From: Dicaeum eximium
Taxonomy: Eukaryota; Chordata; Aves; Passeriformes; Dicaeidae
Direction: 5' to 3'
Assembly (NCBI GenBank): GCA_013396995.1
Contig: VWZP01010941.1
Coordinates: forward strand, 2,784,808-2,848,807
DNA: 64,000 nt
Part shown: positions 1 through 13,400 of the stretch, in pieces
How positions within the stretch are numbered: position 1 is the first letter of the stretch
Layout of the letters: the number at the start of each line of letters is the position of its first letter
Program-made: the position numbers and the translations under genes
The notes under the pieces: generated by a model
The model's database searches: none
What the model was told of the DNA's origin: nothing
What the model saw: only the letters and a program-made list of their open reading frames with translations

Positions 1-3000
1 TGAGGATGAGTGGTTTGCTCCTGCTTCAAGTAGCATCCCAGGTGGTACACTCAGGGCCCATTTTAAGTCCATTAGCAGAGTGTCTGAACAAAGCCACCCC
101 TTCCACCCCTTTCTGAAGTGTTAGTGGTTAGGCTGGCGCTGCACAGAAGTCCCCATTCCTGTATTGCCACTTGGGGCTCACTTTTAGCTCAAGGCAGCTG
201 TTTATATCTGCTGCTCAAAGGAAAACAGAGTCCCTGTTGTGACCTGGAAAAGGATGTCTGGAGGCTGCAGGGTGCCTCGACTGGACAGGCTGCAGCAGGA
301 GCTTAGCACAGCTTTCTCACTCTCTAGTAAATTCAGGGATGTCTCTCCCTTCCTGTCATTCCTTCAGGAAGCTGTGACCTCCCTGCTGAGCTCTCATCTC
401 CTCCCAGTCCCACACCACCACCACCTGATGGCATCAGTACTGGATTTAGAGAGGAATACAAAGCAGAAGGAGCTGTATTTGTTGCACTGAAAGAAATTCA
501 CTGCTATGTAGACAATACCAGCAACATTAGGAAATACCTATGGGCACATTTACATCTGGCAACAGGCTTCACTTACAGTGACAAGCTTAAATAGGACTGA
601 AGCAACACCCCACCTGAGCACCCAGAGCTTTACTGGAGCACACAGAGGCAGCTTTCATTTCCATTGTTACTTGTGCCATGTGGGGAGGTATCATTGCCCA
701 CATTTCTGTGCACGTCTAATTTATTTAAGACCTGCAGCAGGAAATAGTTGGTTTGGCAATTCTAATATGCAGCTCCCCACAGTCCATACGATTCTCTTTT
801 TCCTAACTGGCTGGTGTTGCCCTCCTGCTGTATTAGCCTGATACTGCCCTCCTGCTGCTCTGTCCACCTGCTCCGAATTTATTTCCAAAATGCGTCGCTA
901 CTGTAGGATCTTCTCCATGAAGGTGAACAAGTTAATAGGTTTGCTCTACTTGATGTACTCAGAGATTCCTTCTGCACTGGGATTTGACTACTGATTATGC
1001 ATGTTTTCATCTCCTATTTCTAAGCTGAAGATAAAAATCCCCTAGGCAAAGGAAGATACCTTAATGCAAGATACTTTAATCCAAACCCTGAAATGGGCAC
1101 ATATGAACATGAGTCATGAGCTATTACAGTTATGTTGTAGTTCTTGTTTCTTTTCAAAACAAGAAGCAATGGGAAAATATACAATGTAATGTTTTGAAGT
1201 AGATCCAAAAGTAGACTAACATTTAGAACTCTTGAAATTATTTCCCCTGCTCCACTTCTGGAGAAGACCTGTAAATGTAACAAAATGATAACCTCCCTAC
1301 AAAATATTTAAACTATGAAAAAGAATAATATTCCTACTATAGAATTCCACTCAATGGTTTAAGTAATTTGTAGACAGAATTACATTTTTTTTTAACCTTA
1401 CACATGAATTTCTATACAACCTTATTGGTTTCAGCCTTGTTAAATTGTATGCCACTCTTCAATATGAGACTGTAAGAGTTCCAACTGTGCAAATATTCTT
1501 TTACATATTACAGAAGCAAATTTGTTGCTACCTTCTCTTTTTTTCTTCTCACCTAAATTATTATATAGCATTTTGCAAACACATATGGATTTGCTGAGAA
1601 AACAATTCCTTATTGTGTTAAAATGACCATCTTTCCTTGTAACATATCTGCGTGTACACAGATGATGGAGGGAAAGTTTCTTATTTTCAAATGTAGTTGA
1701 ATGAGCTCTTACTGGAAAATTAAGAGTTTCTGGAGAGAATTTGGCAGAACAGATGTATGCTTTCCCCAAATGAGAAACATGCATCTGTTTCCTAGAAATC
1801 TAAACAACAACAGCAAAGCAACCACACAAACAAGTTGTGTGGTTTTTTTTTTCCTACAGATGGTTCTTATTTTTATACAAAGAAATAAGGGGGGAAAAGC
1901 CACAGTGGAAGTTTCTAAATGAAGCAATGAAGTGCATTCTTATCAATGAAATTTAAATGGTCTCCAGGATGAAATTTTGTTTCATACAAATCTGCTCAAT
2001 TGTACCTGAAAACCGTACAAAAGCCTTCCTTATTAAAATGCTGCCTTTCAGCCTCCCTGCTTCCATTTAGTCACAGTCTGATCTCCCTATCAATTCATTT
2101 TTTCCATTTCTGTTACCTGTAGATCATTTTGTCTTGCTTCCACAATGTGGATTTAGAGTTTTCAGTCAGGAACTGATATGATCCAGTGCAAACCCTTTTG
2201 ATTAGATATTCCTGTTCCATGCTCGGAGCTGACAGGAAGGATATGCTTTTTAATGTCATGAACACCATTTCTCCCCCTCCCCATGGCTTTACAGCCACTA
2301 AAGAGTGAATTGATAGAAGAGCTACCCAGACTTCCAAAAATCCCCCATCCTGAATGGCAAAATAGTTTATTGTAAGTAAGTATTAGGATTAATTTCTTAA
2401 TCCTTAAATTTTTCAATTGTCCATTTGAGAGATGGGTCTCTAATTAAATTTTACTTTGGTCACTATAATGAAAATGTCATCTGGAAGTCCACCCTCAGTC
2501 AGCCTGTGTGGATAGCAGTGATAAAGCTGGATAATTGCAGGGTTAATAACTGGCCTTTTATTGTGCCTGAAAGCAATGTAACAATATATAGACTTTCTGA
2601 GTAACTTTAAAACATAGCCACATTGTACAATATTGCTACCCTGATAATTTTTTGGTTTCACTTATTTTTTTTTTAAAGCATGGGAACAATTGGACTACAA
2701 AGGCATGATTGTTCCTAGGTCATATTCTCCTCTAGGCTTTCCAAAAAGCAAGCAATGCTGCTCAGGCAGCTCCAGTAGCTCTCTGACAAAAGTAGAACAA
2801 CTTTCAATAACCTCTGTTATTCCTCTCCATTTACAGTGCAGGCCACAGGGTAAGTATTTAATGTGGTAGCCAGTTCCCAGAACCTCTTGTACATTTGCTG
2901 AAACATGAAGCATGTTCCTAACACTTTCTTGAATGAGTGTGAGATTTCAAAGTTTAAGAAAAAATAACAATCCAGGGACTAATGCTCTACTGAATAGTCT

Positions 3001-3644
3001 AGCTCTGGAGACAGAGCCTCTGCACAGTAGCATCCTACCTTTGTGGCCAGGACACTTCACCCTCAATTAGAAAAATGTGCCTTTCATCAGACACATCCCC
3101 TTTGTGGCTACACAGTGATGCTGAGGAGGTGGTAGGAAGTAGGAGCCAGGTAAGCAGCATGCTCTGTTAGGCTGCTGTGGATCTTAATTAATGTGCAGAA
3201 CAGCAGGCAGGCCTGGAGAGTTTATCCATGTTGTCTGGATACAGCAGGAATGCAAGTGAAACTTGAACCTGATCTAATAGGTGTATAAGTTGCATGAAAA
3301 GAGCTGGTAAGAATCCCTATGTAAAACAATATTTTGTTAAATGAGCAGCTTGTGGAAGAGGTTGCAAAAAATTGCCCAGGCTGCTCTGGAATCCCCTTGC
3401 ACCAGCATGGGGCCTTTGGGAAGTTGGGCACTGACTGCAGAACACCCTGCCCCTGCCTGCAACCCTGCTCCCTACCCCACCTCTCCTGGGCACCATCCCC
3501 AAGTAAGATTTGTTTTCATAACTTCTGCAGAAAACATTACTTTCATCCCCACCTTCCTCAGGAAATCATATTTCTTTTCTCTCTCCTGCAGGAGCTTTTC
3601 AGTGGCTATGCCTCATAGGTTGCGCAACACAAAAAATGTCATCA
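1..3644. other. Unique non-coding DNA
   Basis: No gene is supported here. Open frames are short, overlap on both strands and have no recognisable domain. Small structures seen are a CCA run near 409-425, a 13-bp direct repeat (818-830 and 845-857), and T-rich tracts near 1385 and 1840. The longest frame (3341-3748, plus) does not start with ATG and runs into the TA repeat at 3645, so its tail of Ile, Tyr and Thr is repeat translation. Confidence 0.6.
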
Positions 3645-3697
3645 TAATATATACTGTGTATACTATATATACTATATACATAATATATACTATACTC
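3645..3697. repeat. TA-rich microsatellite
   Basis: This is an imperfect alternating TA tract, broken by TAC and TGTA units. It is a simple-sequence repeat with no transposon attached that I can recognise. Confidence 0.8.
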
Positions 3698-6410
3698 ACA
3701 TGCATTTTTCTACCAATCCACCCACCCACCTCAATGAGTCAGTCTTAGGGTCTGGCTTAACCACCCTGAATTAAAAAAAACAAAAACCCAAGCAACAAAA
3801 AGCCCAACAAAAACTACCTAAGTAGTATTATTTTGGTTGAATAGACTTAGTTTGTATCATTGTGGCAAATTCATTAATCCAAGCATGTTCTGTAGAATTA
3901 TAAATACACTTAAAAATCACTATTTGGCATTGTTGAACACATCACCATTAACCTCCTTCTCATCTCCCTGTGCAACCATTCCCTGCATTAGAAGACTTTA
4001 TATATCCTTCTCACAGAATTTTAAGGTTAGTCAGAGAAGTTAACACCATTGCTTTTAATTTAACCTTCAAGCTGTATTTTTACTCTTATTTCTCTGTATG
4101 AGCACTTTAGTGTACATATTCCCAGCATGAATATATACATAACTCTGACCAGATCCAGGAACTCTGCTTCCCACTCAGTATCTTGAGTTTAACTGACTAC
4201 AAAGATTTACATCTCTTTAGGACATGATTTCTTTCTCATTTTTGATTGGCAATTGAATATTTCAAAAATATTGGCCAACATAAAAGCCTCTGGGACTTTA
4301 CATATCATACAATTTTAGATGTGGAGAAGCATAGCCTTTTCTTCCATATGCATTAGCCCTGTGCATTTACTGTAGTCTAAATTGAGTTCAAATAGACTGA
4401 TTTCTTTGAAGGTGGATATTTGCTAAATCCTGAACAGAATTAATTTCAGCATTCAGAGACACAAGCTGAGTACTAGTATTATGACTTTTCAATGGGGCTT
4501 TTTGTATTTTTTTAATAAAAGCAAAGCTCTTGGATACAAAACTCTGAAAGACATGCCATGAGGAATGGCGTAAGACAACGTTTAAAATAATTTTTCTATT
4601 TTACAAGTTTTGTATTTTCATTGGGGAAAAAAAGCACATCTGAATTTTAGTAAACCATTCTCTCCTTCATAACATAAAATCAAAAATGCTAACTTTTTTC
4701 TTTGTTTCTTTGCAAGTTCTAAGGCATCACTGCTCTTCTGAATGAAAATACAGAGATACTGGGAAACTAGTGAAGGGTCATCTAGTAATTTGAGAGTGAA
4801 ACATTTTAATTGTTGAGTATATTACTGGTTGGCAAGTGTAAGAGAGAGAAGCATGTTTGTGTGCAAGCCCATACATACAAGTCATAAAGGGAAAGAGGAG
4901 TCTTTTCTGTTCTCAAGTAACACAAAATCCAAAGGCTTTAGTGAGAGATATTACTTGGAAAACACTGCTTAGTCTGAAATCTCCTGAAAAAATACAGTGA
5001 TATTCCTCTTCTAGAGTTTGTATATCTCCATTGCTTAGAACTGCACAGCTGGTAATGCTCATTATCCTGCCTTGGGAAAAACAGCAAGGAAGTCTTCCGT
5101 CAGAGAATGGAAAGGGTTGCTCTGTGAGAACACTGAAAGTTTAACTAATTTCTGCTGATAATCTCTGTCCTGACATCATTCACCGTTGTTCCACCCCACA
5201 TCCATCTGCAGTGAAACAGGATTAGAAAAAAGAATCAGAAAAGACATGCGAGAACCAAGGCCTGAAACTGTTGCCTAGTTATGGAAGATTTTGCCATGCT
5301 TATTAATCTCTAAACCCTTAAGCAATTAAAAAAAAAATTTTCTTCTTTAAACACTCCCAAGTCAGTTTAGCTGCACAGCAGCAAGGTTGTGTGCTAGCAG
5401 ACAAAAACGAATCCAAAATTATTTTGTAATCCAAACACATACTCACACATGTTGCAGCACACTGCATTTTTGTGGTTTCATTTTTTTCAGCTGAAGCTCA
5501 GAAATACTGTATATGACCTGCATTGATTGGAAAAAGTACTGCAGCATCTCAGCTTCTCTAGGCAGTGAGAGGAGCATCTTTTCTCCGCTCCTGCAAGAGT
5601 GACACGATAGCTTGCTTATGTTTCCTACCTTAGCGATCCAGCCGTGAGATTCACAAAGCAACCACTGAACCTCTTGCCTCTTTCTTTAGGAGTGTCACAA
5701 TGTGCAGCTTCCTTTGTGTTGCCCATATGCCAGCAGTCTTTTTAAAAGCCACTCTTGCTCTTCTGCTGGTCGTTGCAACAGACAGGAAGGTGATTTCAGG
5801 AGAGCTGCTCTGATTCCCACTGCTTTCAGTGAGAGACGAAACATCTTCTCTCTCCTCTCTGAAAGAAGTATTTGGCAGAAGCAACAGACAAGTTCTGAAA
5901 CTCCTGTCTGTGCTTCTTGGAACTGATACTAGTACACATCGCATTCTCCCAATTAAAAAACTGACAAAGTGAAACAGCCTAACATTTTGCTGCAAAGATA
6001 TTTGGTAATAAAGGATATTAGATGGAGAAATATTAAACAGCGAGTACAACAAGTCTATCAGAACTGCATCCTTTGCCTTTAGATGGTACAGGATTTTCAC
6101 TTTGCTCTGTGTTCAGCATCATACACTATAAAGGACATGAGTGCTCTAGATCCTCATTTTTTTCCATAACCACTATTCAGAATGGGAGTTGTGCACATAT
6201 CCTTGACAAGACTTGAAATTTAAAATAGTTCCCCTTGTTGCCATTATTTTCTCAAGTTATTTCATGAACACTATTTAATATTCCAGCTACTTAAGCAATC
6301 CTGGTCCATCCCACTGCAAGGAAGTCTGTCTCCAAACTACCAGATGAACTGAACACCCTTGTTCTTCCTGTTCAGCACCATTACAAATTGACACTGAATA
6401 CTGTTCCTAC
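3698..6410. other. Unique AT-rich non-coding DNA
   Basis: No gene is seen. The stretch includes a short A/C-only tract (3772-3815) and many TAAT and poly-T/A patches. A 149-codon minus-strand frame at 5651-6100 has no domain, no splice context and no composition unlike its surroundings, so I treat it as chance. Confidence 0.55.
3772..3815. repeat. Short A/C-rich tract
   Basis: About 44 bases consist almost only of A and C (runs such as CAAAAA, CCCAA, CAACAAAA). The composition matches the large block at 45694-47295. It is probably low-complexity DNA; no transposon end is visible. Confidence 0.6.
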
Positions 6411-7162
6411 GTGTTCCTGTATCATTGTGCCTCTCTCGGCCATCATGCACAGAAGAATCTGAAGTTGTTAAGTCCTTTTGTGCCCAAAAGGGAAGGAGTA
6501 GGATTTCAGGACACATTAATACCTCCACAAGAGAAATGTGTTACATACTTGGACTCACTCAGCCTGAGCCCAAAGGAGGAGCCCTTACAAGCAGCACTCA
6601 GTGGTGCTAAGTGGGCAAACAAAGTAAAAGGGACTTTTACAATGACTGCTACACTTGAGTCAGATGAATCTGTGCACATCTGTCACAGGTGCTGCTGTGA
6701 CAATGACTGTAGCAAAAGTTCACTCCAGACAAGGGCTACATATTCATATCTGCACGGCCCTTCCGACTGCAGTTACATGGACCTGGCAGGAAGCACCATA
6801 AGCAAAAGAAATAAACACCAGGAGAAAGAAGAAAAGCCCAGTCACAAGTGTTCCAGATGTTCTGAGGTTAGTATGAGTTTACAGGGCAGGACAAGTGAGA
6901 AGGGAGACTGTGACCACCCTGTGTGACAAAGGCATCAGTGAGAAGGGGGGGGGCAGAGGGCAGTGGTGCCTCACGAGCTTGTGTCACCATTATAGAGGAA
7001 GTGTGTAGGAAGGGGAAAGCCAAAAGGACAAGCAGCACTGTTTCTCCTGTGACTAGATCAATTAACAGCTCAGAAGCCAAAGCTCTTCACGCTGTACCCC
7101 CCTTCTTGGAGGAGCATGAGGCTACAGCCCAGATCAAAGGAGTGAGTGCGTTGCAGCAGTGA
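6411..7162 (+). other. Coding-like segment, candidate exon
   Basis: A plus-strand frame stays open from 6411 to 6926 (about 171 codons, no ATG at its start). Its second half has mixed, protein-like codon use and a Cys-rich patch reading HICHRCCCDNDC, followed by a CSRCSE patch near the end. A possible exon lies at 6689-6866: acceptor CTGTCACAG, donor GAG/GTTAGT, 178 bases, ending on a complete codon. A different frame continues open through 6923-7162 past a run of eight or more G at about 6945. I do not recognise a family. One frame of this length is expected by chance in 64 kb, so this may be nothing, a real exon, or a decayed gene with a frameshift. Confidence 0.18.
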
Positions 7163-7920
7163 GTTTTGAAATGTGGAGGACCCAGAGAGAATTAATAATA
7201 AATAAAGTACACCTCAGACAAAAACTTTGAGTTTCTCCTGCTAGTCCCACGCAGTTGTCTGAAGTCAGTAGGAGTAGTCTGTTTATAGCTGTGAGCAGAA
7301 AGCAGCCCTGTGTGCCTAGGCATTATCAGTCTTGTGTTCAAGAACACAATATCTGCTTGATAATGCATTCCCTGTTTTGTTGTTCGTTGTCAGTACACCT
7401 CCCAAAACAAGTTGTCCCCTTGTGGTTTTATAATCATGGGAATATTCTTGATGGCTCTGTTAGATGGGTTTTATTCTGGCTCCAGACATCTTTGGAAAAT
7501 AACCTATTGAATCACATCGGAAACCAGGGCAGAGTTGACTTCCTGGTGGACTCCAAACAATCCAAAGGCTCTCCTTGGAAAGCACAGCCTGTGCTCTGCT
7601 GTTTGTGCAATGCCACACTGCCCTGCAGCTGGGGTAATCAGCTCCATCTCAGCAACCCCACCCCCACCAAAACGGGACAGAAAATAATGATCTATTGTTC
7701 TAGGGGTTTATGGAAGAACTTTTTTTTAAAAATTTATTTATTTTAGACACTTCTTTTAAGAGATAGCAGTGAGCTGCTTGCTGAAATGCTTCCTTATTTC
7801 TGTATTTACCTCTTGTTAGCTAGAACGCCAAATCACTTCTGTGATTACCTGGCAAGCAAATGTAGAAAAAATATCTGTTTGGGACAGTATTTTACTACTC
7901 TGAGGCATCTCCTTGATGTT

Positions 7921-7976
7921 ACATACAAAAGAAATAAAAGCAAACACAAAAGAAAAACAAAGAAACCCAACAAAAT
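7921..7976. repeat. Short A-rich (CAAAA-type) tract
   Basis: This is an A-rich stretch with CAAA, CAAAA and GAAA units and almost no T. It is similar in character to the large A/C block at 45.7-47.3 kb. Confidence 0.5.
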
Positions 7977-9515
7977 CTCTCCTTTTCCTACTATCAGATG
8001 AAGAAAAAAACGTTTTCAAATATAAGGCAGTGCCAAATGGTTCAGCAGATTTCAGAGACTTTGAGACACTGACAGACTGCATCTCCTGCTGTTTACCAGA
8101 GGGATTTAAGAGCTTCTCTCTCTTAAAATAGCCATATTTTTCTCTTCCTGAGGGTCAAAACTTGCCACTTCTACACCATTTTCAGTAGGTTTTTTGACTG
8201 CGCCATGCTCTGCCATGTCAAGAGACTCTGAAAAGCCTCTTGAGGGTAGGTGGGAAGGACTGGTTGCATTCCTGCAAACATTACACCTGAAACAGTAAAA
8301 TAGGGGGAGGTGGGGGGGAAACTTTGCATGGATTATTTCACTGCATAAAAAACCCTTCAGCATATTCTAATGGCAATGTATCAATCTGGATTACATGAGT
8401 CATACTTACATTATATGATGTGACATTGTGACACATGACAGAGTACCTAAAAAGTCATTATGCCTCAACGGCTTATAACCCAAAAGGAATTTAAAGGCAT
8501 ATTTTTCAGCCATGCCCACCCACACCCTGCCATTATCTGCAACAGCAGGGGACTCACTAGATGAATCAGATCTTAGAGATTCTTTCCATGTGCACAGGAA
8601 ACACTGATTAATTGGAACAGTGACAAAAAAGTCTCTTTACCAGGTAAACAGAATTCAGCAGTGGGATTTTACTTAATGAATAGTACACAGTTAAGTACTT
8701 CGATCTGTGAAGGTGAGAGGTGGAGAAAGCAGCTCATATCCAATTGCTTTTTCATCTGCTGGAAGCCTGATATTATTAGCAGTTTCCTCCTTCAGTAGTC
8801 ACCACTAATGCCAAATTTTGTGTCATGCGGTATTGCGGCGAGAGACCTCCCCAAATTAAGAGAGAAGCAAGATAGGAATAGAGATCCTTATTCCATCTGG
8901 ATTCTCCATAAATATTCCATTGCCTCACACTGGCCACCTCCCTCCTCCCAGTCCCTTACTGGGTCCCACTGTCCCAGTACCTGCTCCCTGACCCCTCTCC
9001 CTGTGTTTGGGGTTCCTTGTGGCTCTGGCCCCTCTGGCACTCAACCAGCAAAGGCCCCGACTGCTGCCACATCCACCTGCTCTGGGTCTGGTACACAGAG
9101 CACTCTGGGGCATGGCTGCACTACAAAACATACTGGATTCAAATTGTTTATCTATCTAAGCCTCAATTTATGATCTCTACATATGCCTTTAAAATGGAAG
9201 AACCTTTTACTTGTACCACCTTTGTTTGAGAAAGAGGGGAAGATTGTCAAGGGCACAAAATGCTTCTGGCACCAACTAGTCCTGCTGAAAGCCAAAGGGA
9301 CTCAGGCATAGATGTCTTGTTTATGCCTTTGAAAAATCTCTCCGATAATCTCATCAAAACTAAAAACCTACAAAATAAACTCTGAATTCAAATACTGCCA
9401 TCAAAGAAGAAAGTGTTTACAGGATATGTGATGGCAGAAGACTTGATTTGACTGCAGGGGCAGCCAGCAGCTCCAGCAGATACTGTCTGGCCTGTTTGAC
9501 CCCATAATGATGTTT

Positions 9516-9590
9516 AAAACTAAAAAAAAACCTAAAAAAAACTTAAAAAAATTTATCTGACTATAGACTTGAAAAAGAGAAAAAAAAAAG
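9516..9590. repeat. A-rich low-complexity tract
   Basis: Several runs of seven to nine A are separated by CCT, CTT and short mixed sequence. It could be an old retrotransposon tail, but no body of an element is recognisable upstream. Confidence 0.55.
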
Positions 9591-10199
9591 GGATAAAATA
9601 GACCTGAGGGAAGAAGGTGGCCTCAGAGGACACTGGTGGGATTCAGAGAGAAAAATCCATCATTGGTATTTATTCCATGCTTTAAGGAAACAAGGCCACT
9701 TCATGTTGTCCCAGGTGGTGATGCAGGAAGATGATAAAGGTGTCAGAGGCAGACCATTGCCTGAGGGCAGGAAAACAAGCAAGAGGCTCCTTGGAAAATT
9801 CACTCTAACCTTTAAGGGTTAAGGGAATATCAAAATATAGAACTTATTCAAAAAACATCTAAAGGCAGCTGAGGAGAGCAGACATATGACCATTTATGAG
9901 GAAGGGGACTGGTCCTCTACTGAATAAATCTAGAGCACCTTCCCTGATATTTCATTCAAATTAAAGAAAGACAACATTTTCATCAAGGAATTGATGTAAT
10001 TGTATTTTAAAAACACACCAATAAAAGACTTGAACACAAAACAACCTCATCCTTATTTTTTCAGAGCTTAAATTTTCATTCAGCAAGAGAACTGTATGTG
10101 TGGGTGACTAATAACAATCCAGCCATCTGGACTTCTCTCAGACAAACTCATGTTAATTCAAACTACACAGGCAAAAAAATAAAATATATATTGCCTGCC

Positions 10200-10475
10200 T
10201 CAGAGCATTTGGGAAAGTGTTATGGTTTGCAGAACTGTCATGCACTGTCAGCAAGCAGCAAACTTTAGAGCACCTTTAATGTTACACCACAGTGCTGTTG
10301 TAGTTGACAATTAAAATAGTTAATGTGCAAGCTGGCCTTTAAGTGCTGCACTAATCAAAATAATGGATTGCTTTTGTATGATGACCCCATGGCTGTATCA
10401 GTCAGCACTCACTGGACAAAAAGGAATCTTTTAATAGTGCCCAGTTGTGGCACTTGTAATTGTGTGTTTCTCTGG
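10200..10475. promoter_or_regulatory. Possible conserved regulatory element
   Basis: This 0.28-kb stretch is free of simple repeats and carries several homeodomain-type ATTA/TAAT cores in mixed sequence, for example ACAATTAAAATAGTTAATG near 10308 and CTAATCAAAATAATGG near 10351. The texture resembles vertebrate conserved non-coding elements. That is an impression from composition only; no alignment was available. Confidence 0.18.
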
Positions 10476-13400
10476 TGGTAATGAGGAAGGATGGGGCTTT
10501 TCCCAGGCTCGTTGAGGGCTTGAGCATATTGGGGATCTAGGCAGATACTATTATCTGGGAAAGTGTGACTCCCACCATGTCATATTCAACCCATGGCCTT
10601 CCAAACCCAGAGGCAGCGTGGGGGATTTGGTCCTTTAGCATTTCCTCATTGCTCCCACTGGCACATATTGTTTCCAAACCTTCAAACCCTCTTGCTAGAG
10701 ATATTTCTTGGCTATTTAGAGTAAGATCCTTCCCCTGTGCCTACGTTTGTCTGGATTTACAGGGCATAAGGAATGATAGGGCTGAACTTCTTGGCCAGTT
10801 GTTCAAGGGCAAGTGGGAATTCGTGTTTTTCTCTCACTTACCTGTGCTCTCTCCCACTTACATTCAGCAGCACAAATAAATTCAGTCCATTCTCATTGCC
10901 AAGAAAGATTAGTATACCTAAGAGTTGAAACCAGGGCAGATTGCATTTCAAGTAATTTTCCCCTTCCCCCATTCTCTCCCTGCCTCCACCTTTTTTTTTT
11001 TTAATTATTCAGATTAAAAATGAAATGCAGTTGTTACATTATGATAATATCAAACTCATTAACATTAGTCAGAAAAAATACAGGAGGTAGCCTGCCAAAA
11101 GCTAAGCCTTCACTTTTGCATTCATTCAACTAAAGTTCATTGAAATGGGAACTCATCCCTTTACTCTGGATTAGAACTGAACTCCTGGTGTATTCAAAGA
11201 GCTGTACAAGCTGTACTGGTTCAGAAGATGCTTGCAGGAAAGGAGTATTCAACATAACTGCTTTATTATAATTTTAGTTCTGTGACATTATACAGAAAAT
11301 TCCTTGTTCAAGCTCAAGAACACCTAAGCAGGAACTTTGTCATGTTTATCAATGGGTGGGTAGGTGTGCTCCAGCTGACAGTGTCTAGCACTACAGACCA
11401 TAAACTTGTTAAGAAATGTGTTGGAATATCTTATTACCATTTAGTATAGCTGAACTACATGTACAAAATCATAGATTGGTTGCTCATTTCCAACTCCCTT
11501 TCCAAGAGTAATCCCATGGTTTCCTTTGACTGCATCCTGCATTTTGTCTGAAAATAAGGCTCATCCCATTATAAATCAGAGCAAAGGAGCCTTTTTAGAC
11601 AAAAAATACAATAACCTTCTAAAGTTGTTTTTTTTTTTCATACAAGTTTCTATTTCTAGAGTTTAGGATTAATTTTTGAAGAACTTAAAACAACCAGGCA
11701 GGATGTGGCTCCCAATCCCAGCATTTAATTACAGGGATAAACACTTCCATAAATTATTAATTCTTTCCTAGGAACAATTTTTGACCCCATGGATGACAAT
11801 ACCATCATTCAAGTTATTTCATTATATCAGCCTATATTATCGCCACATATTATTTCCCTTCCAAAATGTTTATATAAAATTTATAATGTGATGAAAAGAT
11901 CTTCCCCCTAATTTTTATATGTAAATGTAAAATCTTGTCCATTTCCTCACAGTATTTGTTCTGTTTAATTGCATTTTAAATGAACATAAAGTAACTACCC
12001 CAAAGACATTAGCATGCTTCTGCCAGGACTCTGCAGGCTCTGCTGGCACGGGTTGAGAAGCTGCTGCATCTCAGATGTGAGCTGATCCTCACAGATAGCC
12101 TGTCCTGAGGGTGGGAGCAGAGCAGTCTTACAGAAAACCTTCGGGGAGCTTGCCTCCCCTCCTCTTTTCTGATCTGTTTCCAGCATTGGAAAATGTAAAG
12201 CCCAGCAATGGCTTGGAGAAAAAGGGGCTTTTTCTGCCATCACTGGTTCCTCCTTCAGCCAAAACAACTTCAAAACATCCTGAAGACAGAGTCAGACCGA
12301 GTTGGTTTGCAACTGTACAGTTGCTTTAGCAACTGCAGGAGCCAGCAGTACTGAGAGCACTGGCAGCCATTCAGCTGAAATAAATCTCAGAAAGAGAGAG
12401 AAGAGAAGGCAGCACAAGTCTGGATTGATTGCAGAGGTGGCATGTTTGCAGCAGTGCTACAAGCCCCCATCTCCCAGAAGCCACCTGTGTTTATCCCCCC
12501 AGTATTTGTCCAGGCTGCCTGGGGTGAGCAGAGAGTGCCAGCAGTTCTTGGAGTCTGGCTGCAACCAAGGCACCAAATCCTCCATCCTTTGCCCTTTGAT
12601 GATCTTTAGGAAAATCCTTACATTTTCCATTTGTAAGAGCTTTATGTCATGACATAATCTCAGGAAGATAACTCAATGGTCCTCATTTAGATATTTACAG
12701 AACCTTAAAAGATTCCTAATTTATACACAAATATATCGGGATTATAAACCTCAGGGAAGGAGGACAGTTAAAGCAAAAATCACCTTGCCATGAGCAGATA
12801 GGTGTTTTAGGTTGAAGGTGAATTTATTGGTTAAATAAGGCCCCTGAATCTGTCAAAACCCTAAGAAGTTCTCTGTAATTTTGTAGAAGATTAAACGTTT
12901 GGAGGGCTTTAATAAATACTGGTAAGAAGAAAGCTCCACACTTTTGAAGTTGGTTTTCTATATGAAATGTATCTAGTGCTATTTAAATAAGAGATAAATC
13001 TTTTTTAGTAAAAGAGACGAATAAGAAAAGTACTGAGGAGAATAGAAAAGTATCAAGGAGATTTTCCAGTGACTCTTTATCCTGAAAGGGACATTTCTAG
13101 TTGTAGTCAAGAAATTAATTTGATCTATAGAACCTTTAAAACTAATTTTAATTCTTCAGAACTTGAAATATATTCAATTATTTAAAGTATTAATATATGT
13201 TCACTTTTAGCAATATTTGAGATGGTTATCAGCTCCTCTTCTTCACACTTTCTCGCTTTTTTTTTTTTTTTTTGGAACAGTATAAAAGGTTTCAGGCTGG
13301 ATGTAGCACTCAGCTTAGAGCCAGAGGAATAAGTATATTCTATAAAGTACACTCTATAGGACAGAGTCTGGGTGGCCCAAAAAAGGGCATATTACAATAT

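Larger units (their letters stand above)
7163..10199. other. Unique non-coding DNA
   Basis: No gene is supported. A plus-strand frame at 7255-7746 (163 codons) has no domain and ends in a poly-T/A patch; I consider it chance. Low-complexity patches are an A/C-rich tract at 7921-7976 and an A-rich tract at 9516-9590. The piece around 8920-9120 is more GC-rich than its neighbours but has no recognisable element. Confidence 0.55.

Noticed and set aside
3341..3748. 135-codon frame ending in Ile/Tyr/Thr repeats
   Set aside because: The second half translates the TA microsatellite, and the first half has no domain.
5651..6100. 149-codon minus-strand frame
   Set aside because: No recognisable motif, AT-rich codon use like the background, and no flanking splice signals.
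7255..7746. 163-codon plus-strand frame
   Set aside because: It has no domain or splice context, and its end runs into a T/A-rich patch. The length is within what chance gives in 64 kb.
11466..11520. AATCATAGATTGGTTG resembling a reversed CR1 3' end
   Set aside because: The following sequence does not match the CR1 tail; the similarity is limited to a few bases.
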